Shown piece by piece: positions 18,778 to 28,253 of a stretch of DNA of 64,000 nucleotides. The stretch's first letter is position 1. Each line of letters begins with the position of its first letter. Source of the DNA: Lentzea guizhouensis (GTDB lineage: Bacteria; Actinomycetota; Actinomycetes; Mycobacteriales; Pseudonocardiaceae); NCBI RefSeq assembly GCF_001701025.1, contig NZ_CP016793.1:2728001-2792000 (forward strand), written 5' to 3'. The notes under the pieces are model-generated. The model saw only the letters and a list, made by a program, of their open reading frames with translations. It ran no database searches and was not told the origin of the DNA. Made by a program: the position numbers and the translations under genes.

Positions 18778-19188
18778 ATGCTCAAGTCAGTTCTGCTCGC
18801 CGTCGTGGTCGCCGGTTCGGCGCTGTTCGCGGGTGGCACCGCGCAGGCCGCCGACAGCGGCTGTTTTCTCAACGGCAAGCCGGTGCCGGACTTCCAGGCG
18901 GACAGCGCGGTCTTCGGCACCGGTGGTGCCGACGTGATCGACTGCTCGGCCTCGCCCAAGGGCAGGAGCATCTTCGCCGGCAACGGGAACGACCAGGTCA
19001 TCGGCTCGGCGTTCGCGGACACGGTGCACGGCGAGTTCGGCAACGACACGTTGTCGGGCCGCGGTGGCAACGACTTCCTGTCCGGCGAGGCCGGCAACGA
19101 CTCGATGAACGGTGGCACCGGCACGGACCGGTGCGTCGGCCAGGGCGGCACCGACACCGGTGTCTCCTGCGAGTCGTTCGTGCAGTGA
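18778..19188 (+). CDS. Small secreted RTX (hemolysin-type calcium-binding repeat) protein
   Basis: A 136-residue protein with a Sec signal peptide cleaved near GTAQA-ADS (about residue 24). About five calcium-binding nonapeptide repeats follow (GNGNDQVIG, GEFGNDTLS, GRGGNDFLS, GEAGNDSMN, GTGTDRCVG), forming a short parallel beta-roll. Three cysteines near the ends (SGCFLNG, RCVGQ, VSCESF), with another in DVIDCSA, may cap the roll by disulfides. A strong AAGGGGGAG site precedes ATG. A Ca-stabilised surface or matrix protein is likely; no enzymatic domain is seen. Monocistronic, with a strong terminator. Confidence 0.85.
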   Translation: MLKSVLLAVVVAGSALFAGGTAQAADSGCFLNGKPVPDFQADSAVFGTGGADVIDCSASPKGRSIFAGNGNDQVIGSAFADTVHGEFGNDTLSGRGGNDFLSGEAGNDSMNGGTGTDRCVGQGGTDTGVSCESFVQ

Positions 19189-19223
19189 TGTTGCTGCGGT
19201 GATGTTCGTGCGATGAGAACAGA

Positions 19224-19254
19224 AACGGGCCCCGCTGCGAAAGCGGGGCCCGTT
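19224..19254. terminator. Bidirectional terminator between RTX gene and glfT2
   Basis: A perfect 13-bp stem (19224-19236 with 19242-19254) and loop GCGAA, lying between convergent genes. Confidence 0.88.
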
Positions 19255-19268
19255 GTCCTATAACAAAA

Positions 19269-21170
19269 TCAGTTTTCGAAGATCTTGCGCCACGACTCGA
19301 CGGAGGTCAGCTCCGGCAGCGCGTCGCGGTACATCTTCTGCATCCGCGGCCATTCCGCGGACAACCGGCGGTAGTTGGCGACCGCGCGCTTCATCAGCGC
19401 CCGGAACTCCTTCGGGTCGCGCTTGCGGAACGCGACACCGCTGCCGTCCGGGTGCGAGACGGTGGCGCTGTCCAGGTTGCCCAGCAGGTACCAGCGCGCG
19501 TTCGCCGACGGCACGTTGACCTGCGGGCGGGCCGTGGTCGACGGCTGCGGGCTGCGCAGGTTGTGCAGCACGGCCTTGCCAGCCTCCGCGGCCATCTTGG
19601 CCTTGTTCGCGGGCTTGGTGAGCATCTGCTCGGTGCGCACCATGTCGAAGGTCGGCGGCGGGAACTCGCGCGCCGACGGCAGGGTCTGCGCGTCCTGGAA
19701 GTGCTTGCGCAGCTCGCGGATCTCCGGCAGCGCCGTGCGCAGCGAGTCGAACAGCTTCGCCGGGCCCGCGAGGAAGTCCTCCAGCGCCTTCTGCTGGATC
19801 GCGACCGTCGAGTACTCCATCGACAGCAGGTGCACCAGCGACTGCTTCAGACCCTGCTTGAGCAGCGTCTTGCGCACGTCGTACGGGCTGTGCAGCGCGG
19901 CCAGGATCAGCCGGTTGCGGGTGTGGAAGTACGCCTGCCAGTCGGTGGCGTCGTTCTTGTCCGTCCACGGCATGTGCCACACGGCGGAGCCGGGCAGCGA
20001 CACCGTCGGGTAGCCGCGGTCGAGCGCGCGCAGCGAGTACTCGGCGTCGTCCCACTTGATGAACAGCGGCAGCGGGTAGCCGGTGCGCTGCACGACCTCA
20101 CGCGGGAACAGGCACATCCACCAGCCGTTGTAGGTCGAGTCGATGCGGGTGTGCATCTCCTCGGTCTCCCGCAGCGAGGACGCGCCGAAGTCGTGGTCGG
20201 TGAGCGCGCCGGGGGCGGCCCGCCAGTAGCAGGTGCCCAGGTCGACGACCTCGCCCATGCTGTGCAGCCGGGACCGGGCCTGCAGGTTCAGCATGTGGCT
20301 GCCGACGATGACCGGCTGGGCGGCGGCGCGCGCGAACGCGTTGGACCGCAGCAGCGCGTCCGGCTCCAGGCGGATGTCGTCGTCCATCAGCATGATCTGG
20401 TCGACGTCGGTGTGCTCGATCGCCTCGTACAGGCCGCGGGTGAAGCCGCCGGAGCCACCGAGGTTCTCCTGCTCGATGACCTCCAGGCGGTCGCCCAGGA
20501 CCGCGGCGGCCTCGGCGAAGCCCTCGGTGTCGCGGACCTTCACGGCGCCCTGGTCGGCGACGAAGACCTTCTGCACGACGTCGAGCACGGCCGGGTCCTC
20601 ACCCAGCGTGCGCAGCGCGATGACGGCGTCGACCGGGCGCATCGTCGTCATGCCGATCGCGACCTTCTGCGCCGGCAGGTCCTGCTCGGTGGTCCACGCC
20701 GCCTGGTCGATCTCCAGCGTCGAGTCGTCGGTGAAGACGTCGAACCAGATCCAGCCGCCGTCCTCGTACGGCTTCAGGTTGATCTTGAAGGTGACCTCGC
20801 TCCACGCCTTGGGGCTGCGGACCGTGGTGCCCTCGAGGTGCACGATGTCGCCGCTGGGCTTGGAGCGGTAGACGTCGATGCGACCGGCGCCGCGCACGGA
20901 GATGCGCAGGACGACGTCGTCGATGATCGTCCAGCGCCGCCAGTAGGCCGCGGGGAACGCGTTGAAGTACGAGGCGAACGAGACCCGCGCGGACTGCGGG
21001 ATGGTGACCGCCTGGCGCGAGGACACGTGGCTGTGCACGTGCTCGGGCTCGTCGAGGTACAGCGGTCGGACGTCGAGCGGGTCCTCGTCGCGCGGCAGGA
21101 TCACGCGCTGGAGGACCTTCGTCGGGTCAATCGTCTTAACGGCGGCCTTGGCCTTGGCCTGCTCAGTCAC
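19269..21170 (-). CDS. glfT2: Galactofuranosyltransferase GlfT2 (Rv3808c-like)
   Basis: A 633-residue bifunctional beta-(1,5)/(1,6) galactofuranosyltransferase that polymerises the galactan. An N-terminal beta-sandwich domain (to about residue 170) precedes the GT-A domain with NLGGSGGFTRGLYEA and metal-binding DDD at 263-265 (LMDDDIRLEPD). The acceptor/catalytic region contains KWDDAEYSLRA and the metal-ligand-like histidine in VWHMPW. A helical C-terminal domain mediates oligomerisation in the family. Start GTG 21170 is fixed by GGAGGA a few bases upstream; a longer frame to 21251 lacks such a site. Downstream of glf on the same strand but after a terminator. Confidence 0.95.
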   Translation of the reverse strand: MTEQAKAKAAVKTIDPTKVLQRVILPRDEDPLDVRPLYLDEPEHVHSHVSSRQAVTIPQSARVSFASYFNAFPAAYWRRWTIIDDVVLRISVRGAGRIDVYRSKPSGDIVHLEGTTVRSPKAWSEVTFKINLKPYEDGGWIWFDVFTDDSTLEIDQAAWTTEQDLPAQKVAIGMTTMRPVDAVIALRTLGEDPAVLDVVQKVFVADQGAVKVRDTEGFAEAAAVLGDRLEVIEQENLGGSGGFTRGLYEAIEHTDVDQIMLMDDDIRLEPDALLRSNAFARAAAQPVIVGSHMLNLQARSRLHSMGEVVDLGTCYWRAAPGALTDHDFGASSLRETEEMHTRIDSTYNGWWMCLFPREVVQRTGYPLPLFIKWDDAEYSLRALDRGYPTVSLPGSAVWHMPWTDKNDATDWQAYFHTRNRLILAALHSPYDVRKTLLKQGLKQSLVHLLSMEYSTVAIQQKALEDFLAGPAKLFDSLRTALPEIRELRKHFQDAQTLPSAREFPPPTFDMVRTEQMLTKPANKAKMAAEAGKAVLHNLRSPQPSTTARPQVNVPSANARWYLLGNLDSATVSHPDGSGVAFRKRDPKEFRALMKRAVANYRRLSAEWPRMQKMYRDALPELTSVESWRKIFEN

Positions 21171-21302
21171 GTGCTTCCTCCGGCGAACCGACACGGGTGC
21201 GTCGACGGTTCGAGTCAGCTCAGTCGATGGCGACGATGGCAACTGCCACACCAGTTGAACGCGGTGCGGGCGTCGTCGGGTTGCATGGTACCGATGGGCG
21301 CG

Positions 21303-21343
21303 AAAAAGCCCGCCTCCCCCAGGTTACCGCAGGTCAGGCGGGC
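21303..21343 (-). terminator. Intrinsic terminator of glf
   Basis: On the minus strand GCCCGCCT/AGGCGGGC arms (21308-21315, 21336-21343) are followed directly by TTTTT. It sits between glf and glfT2, so the two are probably separate units. Confidence 0.8.
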
Positions 21344-21351
21344 CATTCGCA

Positions 21352-22602
<1,251 letters not shown>

Positions 22603-22622
22603 TCAGGTGAGCGGGCACTGAC

Positions 22623-22628
22623 TAAGGT
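22623..22628 (+). promoter_or_regulatory. -10 element of the flippase gene (leaderless)
   Basis: TAAGGT, 6 nt before GTG 22635, divergent from the glf promoter 70 bp away. Confidence 0.6.
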
Positions 22629-22634
22629 GACCGC

Positions 22635-23930
22635 GTGCTGTCCTCGGTACGTCCCAAGCTGCTCAGCCCCCCTGTCCTGATGGCGGCCGGGCTGGGTGTC
22701 TTCGGCCTGGCCGGGTACCTCTTCGTCACGCTGACCGGCAGGACGCTCACGACCGGTGAGGCACTGCGCGCGACCAGCTTCTACTTCGTGGTCAACGTCG
22801 TCGGTCCCGGCATCTTCTTCGCGTTGGAGCAGGTGACCAGCCGGTCGGTGAGCGCGGCCGTCGCCTCCGGGCACGCGTTGCGGCCGGTCGTGCGCAAGAT
22901 GTGCATCGGCGGCGCGGCACTGACCGGTGCGGTGATGGCCGGTCTGCTGCTGCTCTCGCCGTACCTGCTGCCGAAGACGCTGTTCGGTGACTGGGGCCTG
23001 TTCCTCGGCGTGCTGGCGACCCCGGTGATCCTCGCGGCGCTGAGCATCGTCCGCGGCACGCTCGGCGGCCTGCAGCGGTTCAGCGGGTACGCGGCGACGC
23101 TGATGGTCGAGGGCGGCGCCCGGATCGTGGTCGTGACGCTGCTGGTGTTCGCCCACGCGCCGTCGGCGTGGATCTTCGGCACCGGCTACCTCGCCAGCTC
23201 GCTGGTGGCGGTCGGCGCCGGTCTGCTGTTCCTGCGCACCGCCCCGAGCGGCGGCGACCAGCGCGTTCCCGGCGAGCTGCCCCTGCTGACCAAGGCGCTG
23301 ACGGCCCTCGCGATGGCGAGCCTGCTGGCCCAGCTGCTGCCGAACCTCGCGCCGCTGATGGTCAACTCCCGCCTCGGCGACGACAGCCTGGTGGCCCTGG
23401 CGTTCGCCCAGGCGGTGGTGGTCGCCCGGATCCCGCAGCTCGCGTTCTTCCCCGTCCAGACCATGCTGCTGCCCGCCCTGACGGCCGCCGTGACCAGGGG
23501 CGACTTCGGTTTCGTGAAGCGCCGCATCCTGCTGACCCTGGGCGCCGTGACGGTGCTCGGCCTGATCTACTCCGTGCTCTTCGTGCTGGTCGGCTCGTGG
23601 GTGCTGCGGGTGTTCATGGCCACCGACACCTCGACGCTGACCGCCTGGGTGATGGCGCTGCTGGCGTTCGGCACGGTGGTCCTCATCGGCGTGTTCGCCG
23701 TGCAACCGGCCCTGGTCGCGATGGGCCACGACCGCACCATCACCACCGCCTGGGCCATCGGCACCGCGGCCACCTTCGGCTTCGCCCTCCTGCCGGGCGA
23801 CGTGCCCATGATGGCCGCCGCCGCCCAGGTCGTGGGCCCCGCACTGACCCTGCTCGTGATCCTCGTGAGCTTCTTCCGACTGACCAATGTCCGCCGGGAG
23901 ACCCAGAGAACTGCTGTTCCTGGACGATGA
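22635..23930 (+). CDS. Polysaccharide flippase-like membrane protein (MOP superfamily)
   Basis: A 431-residue integral membrane protein with about twelve helices, resembling oligosaccharide-flippase/Wzx members of the MATE-MOP exporter superfamily (early TSFYFVVNVVGPGIFFALEQ, mid VALAFAQAVVVARIPQLAFF, FFPVQTMLLPALTAA). It probably flips a lipid-linked glycan precursor. It stands beside glf but Wzm/Wzt already serves the galactan, so a second glycan is the likelier cargo. GTG 22635 is selected by the leaderless promoter. Confidence 0.82.
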   Translation: MLSSVRPKLLSPPVLMAAGLGVFGLAGYLFVTLTGRTLTTGEALRATSFYFVVNVVGPGIFFALEQVTSRSVSAAVASGHALRPVVRKMCIGGAALTGAVMAGLLLLSPYLLPKTLFGDWGLFLGVLATPVILAALSIVRGTLGGLQRFSGYAATLMVEGGARIVVVTLLVFAHAPSAWIFGTGYLASSLVAVGAGLLFLRTAPSGGDQRVPGELPLLTKALTALAMASLLAQLLPNLAPLMVNSRLGDDSLVALAFAQAVVVARIPQLAFFPVQTMLLPALTAAVTRGDFGFVKRRILLTLGAVTVLGLIYSVLFVLVGSWVLRVFMATDTSTLTAWVMALLAFGTVVLIGVFAVQPALVAMGHDRTITTAWAIGTAATFGFALLPGDVPMMAAAAQVVGPALTLLVILVSFFRLTNVRRETQRTAVPGR

Positions 23931-24081
23931 CCGCGGCAACCGCCTGCGCCCGGGCATCTCGAACGCGCCGTACTCGCCGGCCGTGGAGGTCGGCCGCATG
24001 CCGCCGGTGACGAGCGCGGACCGCAGCAGCAGGTCCAGCGAGTCCGCGGTGCTCGTGGCGAGCAGGTCGGCGTTGTCGTGA
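23887..24081 (+). CDS. Possible small ORF overlapping flippase 3' end (64 aa)
   Basis: ATG 23887 lies inside the last 44 bases of the flippase gene, and the frame ends exactly where the terminator stem begins. The protein begins MSAGRPRELLFLDDDRGN and becomes Ser/Arg-rich. The reverse strand is also open here, so coding status is uncertain. No family recognised. Confidence 0.25.
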   Translation: MSAGRPRELLFLDDDRGNRLRPGISNAPYSPAVEVGRMPPVTSADRSSRSSESAVLVASRSALS

Positions 24082-24113
24082 AGCAGCCCCCGGTGGGTAC
24101 CGGGGGCTGCTTC
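24080..24113. terminator. Bidirectional terminator between flippase and GT2 genes
   Basis: A perfect 15-bp stem (24080-24094 with 24099-24113) and 4-nt loop GGGT, between convergent transcription units. Confidence 0.9.
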
Positions 24114-24135
24114 CACACCTACCGCGACGAACGGC

Positions 24136-25023
24136 TCAGCTCAACCCGCGCTTGGCGAGGGCCATCGTGCGCTTCACGTCGCCGCCCTTGAGCGCGTCCA
24201 GCGCGGACTGCATCGCGTGCAGCCGGCTGAACACGTGCAGCCGGGCCGCGCGGGCCGCCTTGGTCCAGCCCTTCGCCTCCAGGCGCTTCGCCGCGTCGAG
24301 GTAGAAGTACTTCTCCTCGTCGAACCGCACGACGTCCTTCGCGTGGTTGGACGAGTGGCTCGCCATGTGGCGGCGGTAGCGGAACGCCGGCGTCGGGTCC
24401 AGGGCCAGCGTGCCGCCCTTGAGCAGCAGCTCGGTCACCCAGCCGAGGTCGCCGATCGAGCCGAAGTCCTGGCGGATCTTGGTGCCCTGGACGACGTCCT
24501 GGCGGAAGGCCATCGCCGGCACGTACAGCCAGTTGCCGTTCATCAGGCTGGCCAGCGCCTCGGGACCGTCGAGCTCGCGGTGCTTCCACGCGTTGCGGCC
24601 CGCGAAGATCTTCACGCGGTCGGCCAGCGGCAGCGGGTCGTGCGGCTTGCTGTTCTCGTCGATCACGACGACACCGGGGTGCGCCATGATCGCGTTCGGG
24701 TGCCGCTCGAACATGCCGAGCACGGTCTCGACGTAGTTCGGCTCCAGCGCGTCGTCCGCACCCATCACGACCAGGTAGGTGCCCCGGCCCAGTTCCATGC
24801 ACTTCGTGACGTTGGCGGTCGCCCCGAGGTTGACCTCGTTGCGCACGTACTCGATGCGCGGGTCGCCGATCTCCTTGATGTAGTCCTCGGCGGCCGTGCC
24901 GGGGTACTGGTCGTCGACGACCGTCAGGATCCAGTCGCCCCGCGTCTGGGCGATCATGCTGTCGATCAGCTCGAAGAGGATCTTCGGCTCGAGGTAGTAC
25001 GGCGCCAGGAAGTGGATGTTCAT
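24136..25023 (-). CDS. Glycosyltransferase family 2
   Basis: A 295-residue GT-A glycosyltransferase. It has the N-terminal strand and nucleotide site (APYYLEP, VVDDQYPG), NLGATANVTKCMEL, and metal-binding ADDALEPNYV near residues 91-100. The C-terminal third is helical without membrane spans. The sugar donor is unknown. ATG 25023 overlaps the upstream DUF2304 stop (ATGA), placing it third in an operon with a polyprenyl-phosphate-sugar synthase-like gene. Confidence 0.88.
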   Translation of the reverse strand: MNIHFLAPYYLEPKILFELIDSMIAQTRGDWILTVVDDQYPGTAAEDYIKEIGDPRIEYVRNEVNLGATANVTKCMELGRGTYLVVMGADDALEPNYVETVLGMFERHPNAIMAHPGVVVIDENSKPHDPLPLADRVKIFAGRNAWKHRELDGPEALASLMNGNWLYVPAMAFRQDVVQGTKIRQDFGSIGDLGWVTELLLKGGTLALDPTPAFRYRRHMASHSSNHAKDVVRFDEEKYFYLDAAKRLEAKGWTKAARAARLHVFSRLHAMQSALDALKGGDVKRTMALAKRGLS

Positions 25024-25376
25024 GCGTCTTGCTTCCCCGCGTAGTCGACCGGCGGCTCTGCTTGGCGGATCGCGATCGCCCTGGCCAGGCGTGCGTAGCG
25101 GAGCTCGAGCTCCTTGAAGCGCAGGTAGGTGTTCAGCGTCGCGGCGGTGAAGACGATCACGATGCCGTAGAGCAGCAGGTCGGTGCCACGGCCGACGCCG
25201 AGCCAGCCGGCGATGACCGTGAGGTCGCTCGGCCGCAGCACCGCGTAGATGCCGAAGATCACGAACAGGATGAACGCCAGCTTGACGCTCGCCGCGGACT
25301 TGGCGTTGCCCCGCTTGCGCACGAACAGGATGAGCAGGCCCGCGACGAGGAGAACGAGGATGTACTGAATCGGCAT
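25020..25376 (-). CDS. DUF2304 membrane protein
   Basis: A 118-residue protein with three hydrophobic helices (IQYILVLLVAGLLILF, LAFILFVIFGIYAVL, LLYGIVIVFTAATLN) and a charged C-terminal helix (RFKELELRYARLARAIAI). This is DUF2304, small partners usually encoded next to dolichol/polyprenyl-phosphate sugar synthases. ATG lies one base after the GT2 stop and its stop overlaps the next GT2 start, so all three are coupled. It probably anchors or assists the upstream GT2. Confidence 0.85.
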   Translation of the reverse strand: MPIQYILVLLVAGLLILFVRKRGNAKSAASVKLAFILFVIFGIYAVLRPSDLTVIAGWLGVGRGTDLLLYGIVIVFTAATLNTYLRFKELELRYARLARAIAIRQAEPPVDYAGKQDA

Positions 25377-25377
25377 G

Positions 25378-26067
25378 TCAGTGCGCCCTGCCCTTCAGCA
25401 TCGTGTCGAACAGGATGTTGACGCCGTTGATCAGCGACTGGCCCTTGGACATCGAGTACTCGGTGTACAGGATCGTCACCGGCTCCTCGGTCACCCGCCA
25501 GTTCCGCACGCCGATGAGCTCGACGATCTCCGAGGCGTGGCCCATGCCGTTGAGCGTGATGTTCATCTCGTCGGCGACCTTCTTGTTGAAGACGCGCAGG
25601 CCGTTGTGGGCGTCGGTCAGGCCGAGCTTGCGGGTGCGCGGGCTCAGCAGCACGACGGTCTTCAGCACGATCCGCTTGATCAGCGGCACGCTCTCCTGCA
25701 CGTCGCCGCGGAAGCGCGTGCCCACCACGATGTCGACGTCCTCGGACCGCAGCCGCTCCAGCATCGTGAGCACGTCCTCGATGCGGTGCTGGCCGTCGGC
25801 GTCGAAGGTGACGAAGTACTTGGCCCCGGGCTGCTTGCGGGCGTACTCGATGCCGGTCTGGATGGCCGCGCCCTGGCCCAGGTTCACCGGGTGCTGCACG
25901 AGGTGCGCACCGCCGGCGCGGATGCCTTTCGCCGAATCGTCCTTGCTGCCGTCATCGACGCACACGATGTTGGGGAACGTCTGGCGCGCGTGCCGGACGA
26001 CCTCCTCGATGACCTGTCCCTCGTTGTAGCAGGGGACGATGAGCCACACGTCTGGCCAATCGGTCAC
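25378..26067 (-). CDS. Polyprenyl-phosphate sugar synthase-like GT2 (DPM1/DPG-like)
   Basis: A 229-residue GT2 of the dolichol-phosphate-mannose synthase-like group: IVPCYNEGQVIEEVV, CVDDGSKD, NLGQGAAIQTGIEYA, metal-binding TFDADGQH and the acceptor region VGTRFRGD. It likely moves a sugar from a nucleotide to polyprenyl phosphate, giving donors for periplasmic GT-C enzymes such as the DUF2142 proteins further along. It has no C-terminal membrane helices; DUF2304 next door may supply them. GTG 26067 is preceded by GGAG at 7 nt. Confidence 0.88.
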   Translation of the reverse strand: MTDWPDVWLIVPCYNEGQVIEEVVRHARQTFPNIVCVDDGSKDDSAKGIRAGGAHLVQHPVNLGQGAAIQTGIEYARKQPGAKYFVTFDADGQHRIEDVLTMLERLRSEDVDIVVGTRFRGDVQESVPLIKRIVLKTVVLLSPRTRKLGLTDAHNGLRVFNKKVADEMNITLNGMGHASEIVELIGVRNWRVTEEPVTILYTEYSMSKGQSLINGVNILFDTMLKGRAH

Positions 26068-26102
26068 AACGGAACTCCAGAGAAGCCGCTACATAGGGGG
26101 CA

Positions 26103-26123
26103 GGGTCGTAAGACGTACGACCC
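26103..26123. promoter_or_regulatory. Inverted repeat in divergent promoter region
   Basis: GGGTCGTA/TACGACCC with a 5-nt spacer, between the divergent GT2 operon and the amino-sugar operon. A possible operator or 5' leader hairpin. Confidence 0.4.
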
Positions 26124-26252
26124 GGCCGGAGTCTACTGCAACGACGCACCTCTACACTGCCTCGGGTACTGCCCCGGCCACCACCGCGGTTACGCGCGAC
26201 CCGACCGGTCGGCGCCTTGGTCAGGGGTTTCCGATCTCGGAGAGGAATCTCG

Positions 26253-27263
26253 ATGGTTGGTGTGGCCGTTGTCGGCGCCGGCTACTGGGGCCCGAACCTG
26301 GTGCGAAACATCCAGGCGACCCCGCAGTTCCGGCTGACCACGCTCTGTGACCTGAACGTCGAGCGTGCGCAGCAGGTGCTGGGCCAGTACAGCACCGTGA
26401 AGGTGAGCGCCTCGCTGGACGAGGTGCTGGCCGACCCCGAGGTCGAGGCGGTCGCCGTCGCCACGCCCGCGGCCACCCACCTGCCGGTCGCGCTCGCCGC
26501 GATCGAGGCGGGCAAGCACGTGCTGGTGGAGAAGCCGCTGGCCTCGTCCTACGCGGACGGGCTGAAGCTGGTCGAGGCCGCTGAGCAGCGCGGACTGACC
26601 CTCATGCTCGACCACACGTTCGTGTACACGCCGGTCGTGCAGCACCTGCGCAAGCTCGTGCGCGGCGGTGAGCTCGGCGAGCTGCAGTACGTCGACTCGG
26701 TGCGGATCAACCTGGGTCTCGTGCAGCCCGACATCGACGTGCTGTGGGACCTCGCCCCGCACGACCTGTCGATCCTCGACGCGATCCTGCCCGACGGCGT
26801 GCACCCGGTGGCCGTCGCCGCGCACGGCTCCGACCCGGCGAACCTGGGCCGCGCCTGTGTGGCGTACCTCTCGGTGCAGCTGTCGAACGGTGCCATCGCG
26901 CACGCGCACGTCAACTGGCTGTCCCCCACCAAGATCCGCACGATGATCGTGGGCGGCTCCGGCAAGACCGCCGTGTGGAACGACCTGGACCCGACGCAGC
27001 CGCTGGCCGTCTACGACCGCGGTGTCGACTGGCCGACCGACGAGGAACGCCGCATCTCCTACCGCATCGGTGACGCCGTCGCGCCCGCGCTCAAGGGCGG
27101 CGAGGCCCTGCGCGCCGTAATGGCCGAGTTCGCCGCGGCGATTGTCGAGAAGCGCGCACCGCTCACCGACGGACGGGCGGGCCTTCGTGTGCTCGCACAG
27201 CTCGAGGCTGCATCCCAGAGCCTTGCCCAGGGCGGCACGTTCGTGCCGGTAGTGAACGCATAA
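26253..27263 (+). CDS. Gfo/Idh/MocA family sugar dehydrogenase (WlbA/WbpB-like)
   Basis: A 336-residue NAD(P)-dependent oxidoreductase. The Rossmann start VGVAVVGAGYWGPNLVRN, the conserved EKPLASS lysine motif (about residues 93-99) and WDLAPHDLSILD with its catalytic-type His are all present. The pattern resembles WlbA/WbpB, which oxidise UDP-N-acetylglucosaminuronic acid at C3 ahead of amination. Shine-Dalgarno AGAGGAA ends 5 nt before ATG. First gene of a long coupled operon that also encodes aminotransferases and acyltransferases, which supports a nucleotide-sugar role. The exact substrate is inferred. Confidence 0.85.
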   Translation: MVGVAVVGAGYWGPNLVRNIQATPQFRLTTLCDLNVERAQQVLGQYSTVKVSASLDEVLADPEVEAVAVATPAATHLPVALAAIEAGKHVLVEKPLASSYADGLKLVEAAEQRGLTLMLDHTFVYTPVVQHLRKLVRGGELGELQYVDSVRINLGLVQPDIDVLWDLAPHDLSILDAILPDGVHPVAVAAHGSDPANLGRACVAYLSVQLSNGAIAHAHVNWLSPTKIRTMIVGGSGKTAVWNDLDPTQPLAVYDRGVDWPTDEERRISYRIGDAVAPALKGGEALRAVMAEFAAAIVEKRAPLTDGRAGLRVLAQLEAASQSLAQGGTFVPVVNA

Positions 27264-27281
27264 CCCCGAGGAGCACCAAAG

Positions 27282-28253
27282 ATGGAGTTGACCGACCGGC
27301 GGATCGTGGTCACCGGCGGTGCCGGCACGATCGGCTCACACGTGGTCGACCAACTGCTGGACGCCGGTGCCGCGAAGGTCGTCGTCATCGACGACCTGAG
27401 CCGCGGCCGTGTGGAGAACATCGCGGAGGCGCTCGAGCGGGCGCCGGAGAAGGTCGAGCTCGTCGAGGGCGACATCCGCGACATCCCGCTGGTCAAGAAG
27501 ACCATCGCGGGCGCGGACGCCGTCTTCCACCTCGCCGCGCTGCGCATCACGCGCTGCGCCGCGGAGCCGCGCGTGGCGCTGGAGGTGCTGGTCGACGGCA
27601 CCTTCAACATCATCGAGGCGTCCGTCGAGGCGAACGTGGAGAAGGTCATCGCGTCCTCCACGGCCTCGGTCTACGGCCTGGCCGAGGAGTTCCCCACCAC
27701 CGAGCGCCACCACCCGTACAACAACGACACGTTCTACGGCGCTTCGAAGGCGTTCAACGAGGGCATGCTGCGCAGCTTCAAGGCGATGCACGACCTCGAC
27801 TACGTGGCACTGCGCTACTTCAACGTGTACGGGCCGCGCATGGACGCGCACGGCAAGTACACCGAGGTGCTCATCCGCTGGATGGAGCGCATCGAGGCGG
27901 GTCAGCCGCCACTCGTCCTCGGCGACGGCAAGGCGACGATGGACTTCGTGCACGTCAAGGACATCGCGCGCGCGAACATCCTGGCGGCGCAGGCGGACGT
28001 CACCGACACCGTCTACAACATCGCCTCGGCCACCGAGACCTCGCTGATCGACCTGGCGCGCGGCCTGCAGGAGGCCATGGGCGCGTCCGGCGAGCTGGAG
28101 TTCGGCCCCGAGCGGTCGGTCAACGCGGTGCCCCGCCGCCTCGCGGACATCTCGGCCGCCGAGCGCGAACTGGGCTGGAAGCCCACCATCACCATGCACG
28201 ACGGTCTCGTCGAGCTGGTGCAGTGGTGGCGCAGCGTGAAGGGCAACGTCTGA
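27282..28253 (+). CDS. NAD-dependent epimerase/dehydratase (extended SDR)
   Basis: A 323-residue nucleotide-sugar SDR: TGGAGTIGSHV (residues 11-21), acidic VIDDLSRG, HLAALRITRC, catalytic Ser region IASSTASVYG and YxxxK as Y152-K156 (FYGASKAFN). It could be a UDP-hexose 4-epimerase or a dehydratase. The SST rather than T-D-E context near 126-128 favours an epimerase over a 4,6-dehydratase. Acts in the cytosol on a nucleotide sugar that the next gene may aminate. Its stop overlaps the aminotransferase start (TGATG). Confidence 0.85.
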   Translation: MELTDRRIVVTGGAGTIGSHVVDQLLDAGAAKVVVIDDLSRGRVENIAEALERAPEKVELVEGDIRDIPLVKKTIAGADAVFHLAALRITRCAAEPRVALEVLVDGTFNIIEASVEANVEKVIASSTASVYGLAEEFPTTERHHPYNNDTFYGASKAFNEGMLRSFKAMHDLDYVALRYFNVYGPRMDAHGKYTEVLIRWMERIEAGQPPLVLGDGKATMDFVHVKDIARANILAAQADVTDTVYNIASATETSLIDLARGLQEAMGASGELEFGPERSVNAVPRRLADISAAERELGWKPTITMHDGLVELVQWWRSVKGNV

